A stretch of DNA of 64,000 nucleotides from Pseudomonas graminis (GTDB lineage Bacteria; Pseudomonadota; Gammaproteobacteria; Pseudomonadales; Pseudomonadaceae). This document shows positions 54,693-64,000 of the stretch, in pieces; the stretch's first letter is position 1, and every line of letters begins with the position of its first letter. Location of the stretch: assembly GCF_002093745.1 (NCBI RefSeq), contig NZ_MTSB01000002.1, forward strand, positions 186,001-250,000, written 5' to 3'. The translations under genes and the position numbers were made by a program. The notes under the pieces are model-generated. The model was not told where the DNA came from. It worked only from the letters and a program-made list of their open reading frames with translations, and ran no database searches.

Positions 54693-55973
54693 ATGAATAG
54701 AACCCTTTATACCGTGCTGTTTCATCTTGGCCTGCCTTTGGTTGCCCTGCGTCTGTGGTTGCGCGGGCGCAAGGCTCCGGCTTATCGCCAGCGTATCGGC
54801 GAGCGCTTCGCCACTGGCTTGCCCGCCATGCAGCGCGGCGGGATCTGGGTGCATGCGGTGTCGGTGGGCGAGAGCATCGCCGCCGCGCCGATGATTCGCG
54901 CGTTGCTGGCGAACTATCCGCAATTGCCGATCACTGTGACTTGCATGACGCCCACAGGTTCGGAGCGAATCAAGGCGATGTTCGCCAGCGAGCCGCGCAT
55001 TCAGCATTGCTACCTGCCGTACGACCTGCCGTGGGCTGCCGGCCGTTTCCTGGATCATGTGCAGCCGCGGCTGGGCATCATCATGGAAACCGAGCTGTGG
55101 CCCAATCACATTCATCAGTGTGCAACGCGTGGCATTCCGGTGGTGCTTGCCAATGCGCGGCTGTCGGCGCGTTCGGCGCGGGGCTACGCACGTTTTGCGA
55201 AGCTGACCCGCCCGATGCTGGCCGAGATGGCCTGGTTCGCGGTGCAGACCGAAGCTGAAGCGCAGCGCTTTCGTGATCTGGGCGCACGGCCTGAATGCGT
55301 CGCGGTGACCGGCTCGATCAAGTTCGATTTGAGCATCGACCCGCAATTGCTGGAGCGCGCTGCGCAACTGCGTGAACAATGGCAGGCGACGCAGCGACCG
55401 GTGTGGATCGCTGCCAGTACTCATGCCGGTGAGGATGAAAGCGTTCTGTCAGCCCATCGCTCCTTGCTGAAGGATCATCCCGATGCGTTGCTGATTCTGG
55501 TGCCGCGCCACCCCGAGCGTTTCGACAGCGTGCATGCGTTGTGTCAGCAGCAGGGTTTTGCGACGGTTCGGCGCTCCGCTGCCCAGCTTGTCACGCCGGA
55601 GGTGTCAGTGCTGCTGGGCGACACGATGGGCGAATTGCTGTTTCTTTATGCGCTTGCCGACATCGCGTTCGTGGGCGGCAGCCTGGTGCCCAACGGCGGA
55701 CACAACCTGCTGGAGCCGGCAGCACTGGCCAAGCCGGTATTGAGCGGCCCGCACCTGTTCAACTTCCTTGAGATCGCTGCACTGCTGCGCACGGCCGGTG
55801 CTCTAGAAGAAGTCAGCGATGCAAATGCGCTAGCCATTGCCGTGCAGCGCCTTATCGACCAGCCACAACAGGCGCGCAACATGGCCGATGCCGGGCTTGC
55901 GGTGATGAAAGCAAATCAGGGCGCGCTGCAACGCCTGCTCGACGGGATCGGGCGGTTGCTGGCCAAGCGCTGA
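54693..55973 (+). CDS. waaA: Kdo transferase WaaA
   Basis: WaaA adds Kdo residues to lipid IVA, building the acceptor for heptosyltransferases. The 426-residue GT30 protein has an N-terminal membrane anchor (LYTVLFHLGLPLVALRLWL), the catalytic Glu60 in VHAVSVGESIAAAP, and CMTPTGSERIKAMF. The C-terminal donor domain includes PNGGHNLLEPAALAKPVLSG. The ATG at 54693 gives MNRTLYTVLF and the usual length; its ribosome-binding site is weak. It is separate from the main LPS locus but only 3.5 kb from hldE. Confidence 0.95.
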   Translation: MNRTLYTVLFHLGLPLVALRLWLRGRKAPAYRQRIGERFATGLPAMQRGGIWVHAVSVGESIAAAPMIRALLANYPQLPITVTCMTPTGSERIKAMFASEPRIQHCYLPYDLPWAAGRFLDHVQPRLGIIMETELWPNHIHQCATRGIPVVLANARLSARSARGYARFAKLTRPMLAEMAWFAVQTEAEAQRFRDLGARPECVAVTGSIKFDLSIDPQLLERAAQLREQWQATQRPVWIAASTHAGEDESVLSAHRSLLKDHPDALLILVPRHPERFDSVHALCQQQGFATVRRSAAQLVTPEVSVLLGDTMGELLFLYALADIAFVGGSLVPNGGHNLLEPAALAKPVLSGPHLFNFLEIAALLRTAGALEEVSDANALAIAVQRLIDQPQQARNMADAGLAVMKANQGALQRLLDGIGRLLAKR

Positions 55974-55978
55974 GTTGC

Positions 55979-56194
55979 GGAGGACGCAGAGCGTCCAGAA
56001 CGGCATGCCCACGCGGAGCGTGGGCACGATAGGGTTCTCTGGCCCAGACACCTCTCGTTCCTCGTTCCATTGGGGAGGACGCAGAGCGTCCAGAACGGCA
56101 TGCCCACGCGGAGCATGGGCACGATGGGGGCTCCAGACACCTCTCGTTCCTCACGCTCCGCGTGGGAATGCCGTTCGTGACGCTCCGCGTCACA
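55979..56194. repeat. family B palindromic repeats: two direct copies and one inverted partial copy
   Basis: GGAGGACGCAGAGCGTCC, then CGGCATGCCCACGCGGAGC, occurs at 55979 and 56074. Each is internally palindromic (GCCCACGC with GCGTGGGC in the first). A shared tail CAGACACCTCTCGTTCCTC follows each. An inverted partial copy lies at 56152-56194 (CACGCTCCGCGTGGGAATGC). The rest of the gap to the TolC-like gene shows nothing else. Confidence 0.8.
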
Positions 56195-56263
56195 CCTGTG
56201 CGCCGCGCGACGTACTCAAGGTTTCACGCAGATAGCTCGCGCAATCCTTCCCTGTCAATCCAC

Positions 56264-57703
56264 TCAGCGCTTTGCAGGCCGTTCGAAGTTCTTCTGAGCA
56301 GCCGTCGCCAGGTCTGGCGGCAAGAAGTCCTTGTCCGGGTTGTAATCGGGCTTGAGGTAACGTGACAGGTCCTGCAAGTCACCCGGGTTCAGGGTGCCCG
56401 CTGCCTGTTTCAGGCGCAGGTTGTCGAGGATGTAGTCATAACGGGTGTTGTTGTAATCGCGCACCGATGCATACAGCTGGCGCTGGGCGTCCAGCACGTC
56501 GACGATGTTGCGGGTGCCGACCTGATAGCCGATTTCCGTGGCTTCCAGCGCGCTCTGGTTGGAGATGATCGACTGCTTGCGAGCCTGAACCTGCTCGACA
56601 TCGGTGTTCACCGCGCGGTGCAGGTTACGGGTGTTTTCCACCACCTGACGGCGCAGGCTTTCGCGGCGCTGTTCGCTCTGGCTCAGGCGCGAATACGCCT
56701 CACGCACTTGCGAGCTGGTCAGGCCGCCGCTGTAGATCGGGATATTCAACTGCACGCCAATGCTGCGCTGTTCGACGTCACCGCCGTAGTTCTGGCCGGT
56801 GTAGTTGGGATTGCTGAAGCCGAGTGCGTCGTTGTCGCCACGCTGGTAGGTCGCCACCGCATCGAGTGTCGGCGCATGCCCGGCCTTGCGCTGGCGCAGG
56901 GTTTCTTCGGCCGCACTGACGGCGTAGTTGCTGGCCAGCAGGTTCAGGTTCTGTTGCGCGGCAGTGTCCACCCAGGCCTTGGCATCATTCGGCGTCGGCG
57001 CGAGCACCGGCAAGGTATGCACAATGCCTTCGATGGAGTTGTATTCACGGTTGGTCAATGTCACCAGCGCCTGAAAAGCGTCGTCCACCTGACGTTTGGC
57101 GATAAGCCGGCCGGCACGCGAAGTGTCATAGCCGGCTTGGGCCTGAAGCACATCGGTCTTGTCCGACAGGCCGACATCGAAGCGCTCCCTGGCCTGGTCC
57201 AGTTGGCGTCTGAACGCTTCCTCCTCAGCCTTGGTCGATGCCAGATTGTCCTGCGCACGCAACACGCTGAAATAGCTCTGGGCTGATTGCAGGATCAGGT
57301 TCTGCTCGGTGGCCGACAGCTCCAGCGCCGCTTGTTCGTTGACCGCCTCGGCCGCCTGCAACTGGAACCAGCGGTCAGCGCGAAAGATCGGCTGGCTCAG
57401 GGTGGCCTGGTACACCGTGCCGCTGCGGGTTGCCACGGCGCTGGGCCGGTCGATGCTGGTGCGGGTGTTGCTGTTCTGAACGCTGCCGGAAATATTCGGC
57501 AGCAGGCCGGCACGTGCCTGCGGCACCGCTTCCTTGCGGGCGTCGTAATCGGCGCGCGAGGCGGCGAGGTCGGCGTTGTTGTCCACCGCCTGCTGGTACA
57601 CGTTCAGCAGGCCGGTCTTGGTCGGCATTGGCAATTCGGCTGCCCAGGTCAGCCCGCTGGACGCAAACGAAACAGCCACGGCCAACGAAAGTTTGCGCAA
57701 CAT
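56264..57703 (-). CDS. TolC-family outer-membrane channel
   Basis: This 479-residue outer-membrane factor forms a trimeric channel for type I secretion or efflux. The signal peptide is MLRKLSLAVAVSFASSGLTWA with cleavage before AELP. The two homologous helical-repeat halves of TolC are visible (LYQQAVDNNADLAASRADYD-like start; YSRLSQSEQRRESLRRQVVE and VGTRNIVDVLDAQRQLY in the second). The start at 57703 has AGGGA seven bases upstream; the longer frame is not signal-like. The same gene lies beside thiC in P. aeruginosa (opmH, from memory). No adjacent inner-membrane partner is present. Confidence 0.9.
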   Translation of the reverse strand: MLRKLSLAVAVSFASSGLTWAAELPMPTKTGLLNVYQQAVDNNADLAASRADYDARKEAVPQARAGLLPNISGSVQNSNTRTSIDRPSAVATRSGTVYQATLSQPIFRADRWFQLQAAEAVNEQAALELSATEQNLILQSAQSYFSVLRAQDNLASTKAEEEAFRRQLDQARERFDVGLSDKTDVLQAQAGYDTSRAGRLIAKRQVDDAFQALVTLTNREYNSIEGIVHTLPVLAPTPNDAKAWVDTAAQQNLNLLASNYAVSAAEETLRQRKAGHAPTLDAVATYQRGDNDALGFSNPNYTGQNYGGDVEQRSIGVQLNIPIYSGGLTSSQVREAYSRLSQSEQRRESLRRQVVENTRNLHRAVNTDVEQVQARKQSIISNQSALEATEIGYQVGTRNIVDVLDAQRQLYASVRDYNNTRYDYILDNLRLKQAAGTLNPGDLQDLSRYLKPDYNPDKDFLPPDLATAAQKNFERPAKR

Positions 57704-57829
57704 GAGGCATTCCCTGTTCATGAAGAAAGTCATCACGGTTTGGAGAGAAACCGGGTTAGCGAGTGTAGAGCCAGACTCTTTAAGCAACAATCTTCGATTT
57801 GCACCATTTATCGAGGTCCGAGCAAATAG

Positions 57830-60016
<2,187 letters not shown>

Positions 60017-60031
60017 AGGGCGATAGCACGT

Positions 60032-61008
60032 CGTTATACACAAGTTCGCTTCTGATGCTGGCCGAAGGCCGTAGGAGCGAACTTGCCACGCCCTGCGGGC
60101 AGAGGCGTACTCTGCGTCCGACGCATCGTCATGCACAAGTCCGCTTCTGATGCTGGCCGAAGGCCGTGGGAGCGAGCTTGCTCGCGAAGGGGCCAGTGCA
60201 GTCATTGAAAATGGGGCGTCTGAACCCTCGTCTTCGCGAACAAGTTCGCTCCCACGCCCTGCGGGCAGAAGCGTGCTCTGCGTCCGATGCATCGTCATGC
60301 AAAGTCCGCTTTTGATTCTGGCCAAAGGCCGTGGGGGCAAGCTCACTTCCATGCCCTGCGGGCAGAAGCGTGCTCTGCGTCCGATGCATCGTCATGCACA
60401 AGCCCGCTTTTTGATGCTGGCCGAAGGCCGTGGGGGCAAGCTCACTTCCACGCCCTGCGGGCAGAAGCGTGCTTTGTGTCTGATGCATCGTCATGCACAA
60501 GTCCGCTTTTGATTCTGGCCAAAGGCCGTGGGAGCGAGCTTGCTCGCGAAGGGGCCAGTGCAGTCATTGAAAGTGGGGCGTTTGAACCCTCGTCTTCGCG
60601 AACAAGTTCGCTCCCACGCCCTTTGGGCAGAGGCGTGCCCTGCGTCCGATGCAGCGCTATGCACCAGTCCGCTTTTGATGCTGGCCGAAGGCCGTGGGGG
60701 CAAGCTCACTTCCATGCCCTGCGGGCAGAAGCGTGCTTTGTGTCCGATGCATCGTTATGCACAAGTCCGCTTTTGATTCTGGCCAAAGGCCGTGGGAGCG
60801 AGCTTGCTCGCGAAGGGGCCAGTGCAGTCATTGAAAATGGGGCGTCTGAACCCTCGTCTTCGCGAACAAGTTCGCTCCCACGCCCTGCGGGCAGAAGCGT
60901 GCTCTGCGTCTGATGCATCGTCATGCACAAGCCCGCTTTTTGATGCTGGCCTAAGGCCGTGGGGGCAAGCTTGCCACGCCCTGTGGGCAGAGGCGTGCTC
61001 TGCGTCAT
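60032..61008. repeat. eight-unit family A repeat array (five short, three long units)
   Basis: Units start with CGTCATGCACAAG or a variant at 60032, 60127, 60293, 60390, 60489, 60655, 60753 and 60919. Their order is short, long, short, short, long, short, long, short. Short units are 90-99 bases and the long units are 166 bases. Long units add a segment with GGGAGCGAGCTTGCTCGCGA ... CTTCGCGAACAAGTTCGCTC, able to form a hairpin. All end in GGGCAGA(A/G)GCGT...CTGCGT. No gene is supported here; short open frames on both strands only read through the repeats. Confidence 0.9.
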
Positions 61009-61052
61009 CGCACCTGTCACGTGCTGGCCAATCTCTACGCTGAGGTGGGCGC

Positions 61053-61114
61053 AACACTGCCAGCGCTCATCGGCGCTGGCGTGTTGTAACGGTTGATCGG
61101 CAGAGCGATCAACC
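61053..61114. terminator. two hairpins between the repeat array and the lipoprotein gene
   Basis: AACAC-TGCCAGCGC (61053-61066) pairs with GCGCTGGC-GTGTT (61073-61085). GGTTGATCG (61091-61099) pairs with CGATCAACC (61106-61114), which overlaps the lipoprotein stop. Neither has a strong T-tract, so termination is only suggested. Confidence 0.35.
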
Positions 61115-61858
61115 GCGGCCGGGGAACAGTTCCGGTTTGAGGATGCCGTTGAGCTGAGGGTAGGGCACCTTCAGTTCGATGTGGCCCATCGAATACGGTG
61201 CGATGGTATCCACCGAGTATTTGAGGATCACGGCGCCGTAGGTCAGCGCAATGTGCGGCGTGCGCTTGAAGGGCCAGGTCTTCATGAACTCGCTGTCTTC
61301 ATTCATCTTGGTCGATATCAGCCAGCTCTGGTGAGCCAACTGGACTTTCTGCCAGAACTCGCTTTCCTTGCCCGGAATGATCATGTCGGCCAGCGTCAGG
61401 ACTTTCTGTTGCTGGCGCGAATAGTTGATGAACGCACGGCCAGGATTGCCATGAGCGCCACCACCGGTATCGAGGTAGCTGGACAGTTCTACAACCACGA
61501 TACCGTCATGCTGCTCGCGTACCTTGGCTTGCAGGTAACTGGCATTGCGACCCTGTGCCTGGCTCAGGAACTGCTCCTGATACGCCTTGATGGACGGCGG
61601 TGTGGTGGTGCTGGTATCGCCGACCGTCAGTTGCAGCAGCGTTTTCTGAACGATGGCGTCCAGGCGCGGCTCATCCGGGAAATGCACGGTATCGATGTTC
61701 ACCAACGGGCAATCTGCCGTGGTGCAGCCCGGCTTGATCAGCTCGGACGCATCGCGCTGGACTTGCAGCGGTGCGCGCATGTTGGGCGTGAAGAGGCTTT
61801 GGCAGGCGCCGAGCAACAGGGCCAGGCAAGCCAGTGAAGTGATCCTCAGTAACGACAT
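61109..61858 (-). CDS. DUF3298/RsiV-like lipoprotein
   Basis: The 249-residue product begins with a lipoprotein signal: hydrophobic LACLALLLGAC with the lipobox Cys near residue 19. The mature part has the DUF4163/DUF3298 layout (SSYLDTGGGAHGNPGRAFIN, then LTLADMIIPGKE, then FKRTPHIALTYGAVIL), shared with RsiV and other secreted proteins. The start at 61858 follows AAGGA. The same gene lies between thiC and nudF in P. aeruginosa. Function is unknown. Confidence 0.85.
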   Translation of the reverse strand: MSLLRITSLACLALLLGACQSLFTPNMRAPLQVQRDASELIKPGCTTADCPLVNIDTVHFPDEPRLDAIVQKTLLQLTVGDTSTTTPPSIKAYQEQFLSQAQGRNASYLQAKVREQHDGIVVVELSSYLDTGGGAHGNPGRAFINYSRQQQKVLTLADMIIPGKESEFWQKVQLAHQSWLISTKMNEDSEFMKTWPFKRTPHIALTYGAVILKYSVDTIAPYSMGHIELKVPYPQLNGILKPELFPGRG

Positions 61859-62066
61859 GTTGATCCTTGGCAGTGTCAATAAAGGCGGTTGCGTTGTGCG
61901 TGTGCAGGCTGGTTTGACTGTGGACAACGACTTCGGTTCGCTAGATGGCAGATTAGAATTGTTTTAGGCCCCAACCGTCTACCCTGCATGTTCAAGGGGG
62001 CTGCATCCGACCGTCGATGCGCGTTAGGATGGCCCGATGTCAAAAATGGCGGCAAGCGAGAATTCC

Positions 62067-62684
62067 ATGACCCAGACCACACGCACTGAACCCAAGGCTT
62101 TTGAAACGATCAGCCGCGAAAACTGCTTCAAAGGCTTTTACAGGCTGGACAAGTTACACGTGCGTCACGAACTGTTCGCCGGTGGCATGAGCAAGGAAAT
62201 CAGCCGCGAGCTGTTCGTTCGTCATGACGCTGTTTGCGTGCTTCCTTATGACGCCAAACGCGATGAAGTGGTGCTGATCGAGCAGTTCCGCGTCGGCGCC
62301 ATGAAAAAGACCCAGAACCCTTGGCTGATCGAACTGGTCGCCGGTCTTATCGACAAGGATGAGCAGCCGGAAGAAGTTGCTCATCGTGAGGCAGAAGAGG
62401 AAGCTGGGCTTGTGTTCGACGCGCTGTGGCCGATCACCAAATATTTCCCTTCGCCGGGCGGCAGTGACGAATTCGTTCACTTGTACATGGGGCGCTGCAG
62501 CAGCGAAGGGGCGGGTGGGTTGCACGGCCTTGAGTCCGAAGGCGAAGACATCCGCGTGACGGTCTGGTCCTTCGACGACGCGATGCAAGCCATGAAAGAC
62601 GGAGAAATCAAGAACGCTTCAACGATCATTGCCTTGCAATGGCTGGCGTTGAACCGCGCTGAAATAAGGGGGTTATGGTCGTGA
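62067..62684 (+). CDS. nudF: ADP-ribose pyrophosphatase NudF
   Basis: This Nudix hydrolase cleaves ADP-ribose to AMP and ribose 5-phosphate. The Nudix box is complete: GLIDKDEQPEEVAHRE followed by AEEEAGL, and SPGGSDEFVHLYMG is typical of the ADPRase branch. I give the start at 62067 (MTQTTRTEPKAF, 205 residues). An in-frame ATG at 62037 with AGGA upstream is an equally possible start, adding 10 residues. The end overlaps the DUF1249 gene by 10 bases. Confidence 0.9.
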   Translation: MTQTTRTEPKAFETISRENCFKGFYRLDKLHVRHELFAGGMSKEISRELFVRHDAVCVLPYDAKRDEVVLIEQFRVGAMKKTQNPWLIELVAGLIDKDEQPEEVAHREAEEEAGLVFDALWPITKYFPSPGGSDEFVHLYMGRCSSEGAGGLHGLESEGEDIRVTVWSFDDAMQAMKDGEIKNASTIIALQWLALNRAEIRGLWS

Positions 62685-63127
62685 ATCTATTGCGTGACCG
62701 CTATCGTGTCGACCTTGCCGGGCTGCAGGCTGCGTGCGAGGCGAACTATGCACGCCTGATGCGTCTGCTGCCCGACATGCGCAACGAACAGCGTTCACGC
62801 CGCGTCGCCGTTACCCAGGGCGACCAGATGCTGGGCGTGCTGGCCGTCGAAGTGCTGCTCGACTGCCCGTACACCACCACGCTGCAAGTCCGGCAGGAAC
62901 ACAGCCTGCCCTGGCTGCCGGTGCCGGTGCTTGAAGTGCAGGTCTACCACGACGCGCGCATGGCCGAAGTCATCGGCGCCGAACACGCGCGCCGCTTTCG
63001 TGGCATCTATCCGTACCCGAACGCCGATATGCATCAGCCGGATGAAAAGGCCCAGCTCAATCTGTTTCTCGGCGAATGGCTGAGTCATTGCCTGGCGTGC
63101 GGGCATGAGTTTGAAGCGGTGCGTTGA
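62675..63127 (+). CDS. DUF1249 family protein
   Basis: This 150-residue soluble protein of the DUF1249 family has LQAACEANYARLMRLLPDM near the N-terminus and VLEVQVYHDARMAEV in the middle. A conserved PYPNADMHQPDEKAQLNLFL follows. No catalytic motif is obvious. It overlaps nudF by 10 bases and precedes cpdA, a conserved order in Pseudomonas that suggests an operon. The start may be the ATG at 62675 or the GTG two codons later. Confidence 0.85.
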   Translation: MVVNLLRDRYRVDLAGLQAACEANYARLMRLLPDMRNEQRSRRVAVTQGDQMLGVLAVEVLLDCPYTTTLQVRQEHSLPWLPVPVLEVQVYHDARMAEVIGAEHARRFRGIYPYPNADMHQPDEKAQLNLFLGEWLSHCLACGHEFEAVR

Positions 63128-63154
63128 TTGTTTTGCGGCTCATCCTGATGACTG

Positions 63155-63349
63155 ATGCCGTGGACCGTTCATCTGGCGGGGCTAGCTCTCAGCGTTGTTT
63201 CTGCATCTGTAATGGCAGGACATATCAGCCCTGACAAGCCTCATGAGCACGCACTTGATGACCTCTTGGGTGCCGCGCTGGCAGGCATGCTGGTGGTGTG
63301 GCTGGTGGCTTCAATTGCGCTCAAGCGCCGAGCGAATCAGCAAATGTGA
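63155..63349 (+). CDS. possible small membrane protein
   Basis: A 64-codon frame begins with ATG 28 bases after the DUF1249 gene. It predicts two hydrophobic segments (HLAGLALSVVSASVMAG and LLGAALAGMLVVWLVASIAL) and ends in a basic tail (KRRANQQM). The Shine-Dalgarno is weak. I recognise no family. Its place inside a same-strand cluster and its membrane-like pattern favour a real gene, but chance is not excluded. Confidence 0.4.
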   Translation: MPWTVHLAGLALSVVSASVMAGHISPDKPHEHALDDLLGAALAGMLVVWLVASIALKRRANQQM

Positions 63350-63436
63350 CCAAATGCTCATTCGCCCCCACATTCCCGGTTTACCCATTCGTTGCCACAT
63401 CACATAATCGCGCTGAATCCTCCTTGGGAGACGGTC

Positions 63437-64000
63437 TTGCCGAGCGCAGCCCCTAAATCGTCAGTCCTGCTGGTCCAGCTATCCGACAGCCACCTGTTCG
63501 CCGAGGCGGACGGGGCGTTGCTGGGTATGAGTACCCGGGACAGTCTGGAAAAAGTCGTTGACCGGGTGCTGGCCGAGCAGCCTCAAGTGGATCTGGTGGT
63601 GGCCAGCGGGGATATTTCCCAGGATGGCAGCGTCGGGTCCTACGAGGCGTTTCGCCAGATCAGTGCGCGAATCGAAGCGCCTGCGCGCTGGTTTGCCGGC
63701 AATCACGACGAGTTGCCGCAGATGGAGCATGTCGCCGAGCGCGACGGGCTGTTGAACCCGGTGGCCGATGTCGGTCAGTGGCGGATCACGCTGCTGGACT
63801 CGGCCGTGCCCGGCTCGGTGCCGGGGTTTCTGGCGCAATCACAGCTGCAACTGTTGGAACGGTCGTTGAGCGAAGCGCCTGACCGGCATCATCTGGTTTG
63901 CCTGCACCATCATCCGGTGGCCATCGGCTGTGAGTGGATGGCGCCCATCGGCCTGCGCAATGCCGACGCGCTGTTCGCGGTGCTGGACCGGTTTGCCCAG
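63437..64000 (+). CDS. cpdA: 3',5'-cyclic-AMP phosphodiesterase CpdA (cut by window end)
   Basis: CpdA degrades cAMP and so limits Vfr/Crp signalling. The visible 188 codons carry the metallophosphoesterase motifs in order: DxH in VQLSDSHLF, GDxxxD in ASGDISQDGS, GNHD in WFAGNHDELP and HHHP in VCLHHHPVAIG. It starts with TTG at 63437 after GGGAG, a better fit than any nearby ATG. The frame is open to the last base, and the C-terminus lies outside the window. Confidence 0.92.
   Translation, partial: MPSAAPKSSVLLVQLSDSHLFAEADGALLGMSTRDSLEKVVDRVLAEQPQVDLVVASGDISQDGSVGSYEAFRQISARIEAPARWFAGNHDELPQMEHVAERDGLLNPVADVGQWRITLLDSAVPGSVPGFLAQSQLQLLERSLSEAPDRHHLVCLHHHPVAIGCEWMAPIGLRNADALFAVLDRFAQ

Noticed and set aside
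60150..60913. Several open frames with repeated peptide patterns in the array after thiC
   Set aside because: They read through the DNA repeats on both strands, with repeated words explained by the repeat units.
60032..61008. CRISPR-like regular spacing
   Set aside because: Units adjoin without unique spacers, differ in length (90-166 bases) and are palindromic REP-like; no cas genes are near.

Overview
The window looks like the core chromosome of a fluorescent Pseudomonas, most likely of the P. syringae group. The GC-rich coding, the families of intergenic palindromic repeats, and the gene order support this. From memory, the order aceF-aceE-glnE-waaF-waaC-waaG-waaP-kinases-carbamoyltransferase-GT4-mig14-dnpA-ssg-GT2-waaL-kinase-msbA-hldE, then aldo/keto reductase-FAD oxidoreductase-SMR-waaA, then TolC-thiC-lipoprotein-nudF-DUF1249-cpdA follows the matching parts of the P. 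aeruginosa chromosome. No rRNA, tRNA, CRISPR array, insertion sequence or phage gene was seen.

Layout. (1) 0.1-6.2 kb: proline catabolism, with putA and putP divergent around a control region that holds five GTTGCA motifs, the known PutA operator core. (2) 6.2-15.2 kb: mixed genes: a signal-less PL7 alginate-lyase-like protein, a response regulator with GGDEF and EAL domains, a YgjP-like metallopeptidase, a small winged-helix protein, an ElaA-type acetyltransferase, an orphan periplasmic binding protein, a YccS/FUSC membrane protein and a YhiN-type flavoprotein. (3) 15.5-25.3 kb: dbpA, a repeat cluster, aceEF (pyruvate dehydrogenase) and glnE. (4) 25.4-51.2 kb: a nearly continuous LPS inner and outer core locus (heptosyltransferases, core glycosyltransferases, five WaaP/InaA-type kinase genes, carbamoyltransferase, Mig-14, a PIG-L deacetylase, WaaL, MsbA, HldE). 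(5) Inside that locus, on the opposite strand, a 6.1-kb gene encodes a 2042-residue toxin-like protein. (6) 51.3-56.0 kb: a degenerate Nudix-like protein, two oxidoreductases, an SMR transporter and Kdo transferase waaA. (7) 56.3-64 kb: a TolC-type channel, TPP-riboswitch-controlled thiC, an eight-unit repeat array, a lipoprotein, nudF, a DUF1249 gene, a small possible membrane ORF and cpdA, which is cut by the window end.

How the parts fit. hldE makes the activated heptose that waaF and waaC add to the Kdo laid down by waaA. The kinases, carbamoyltransferase and glycosyltransferases decorate and extend the core, msbA flips lipid A-core, and waaL joins O antigen. Tight ATGA overlaps from waaC to the two-domain kinase gene show one transcription unit, and a second tight unit runs from the carbamoyltransferase to waaL.

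The most unusual item is the giant protein at 32417-38545. Its C-terminus carries two tandem Tiki/ChaN-like (PMT-C2-like) domains. The last keeps the expected polar motifs and the first has lost them. It sits between two LPS genes that are neighbours in P. aeruginosa. Other points of interest are a palindrome pair 52 bp apart upstream of aceE, an Asn-to-Cys change in the EAL active site of the GGDEF-EAL regulator, LPS kinases lacking the usual catalytic Asp, and a 25-bp exact match between aceF coding sequence and a neighbouring intergenic repeat.
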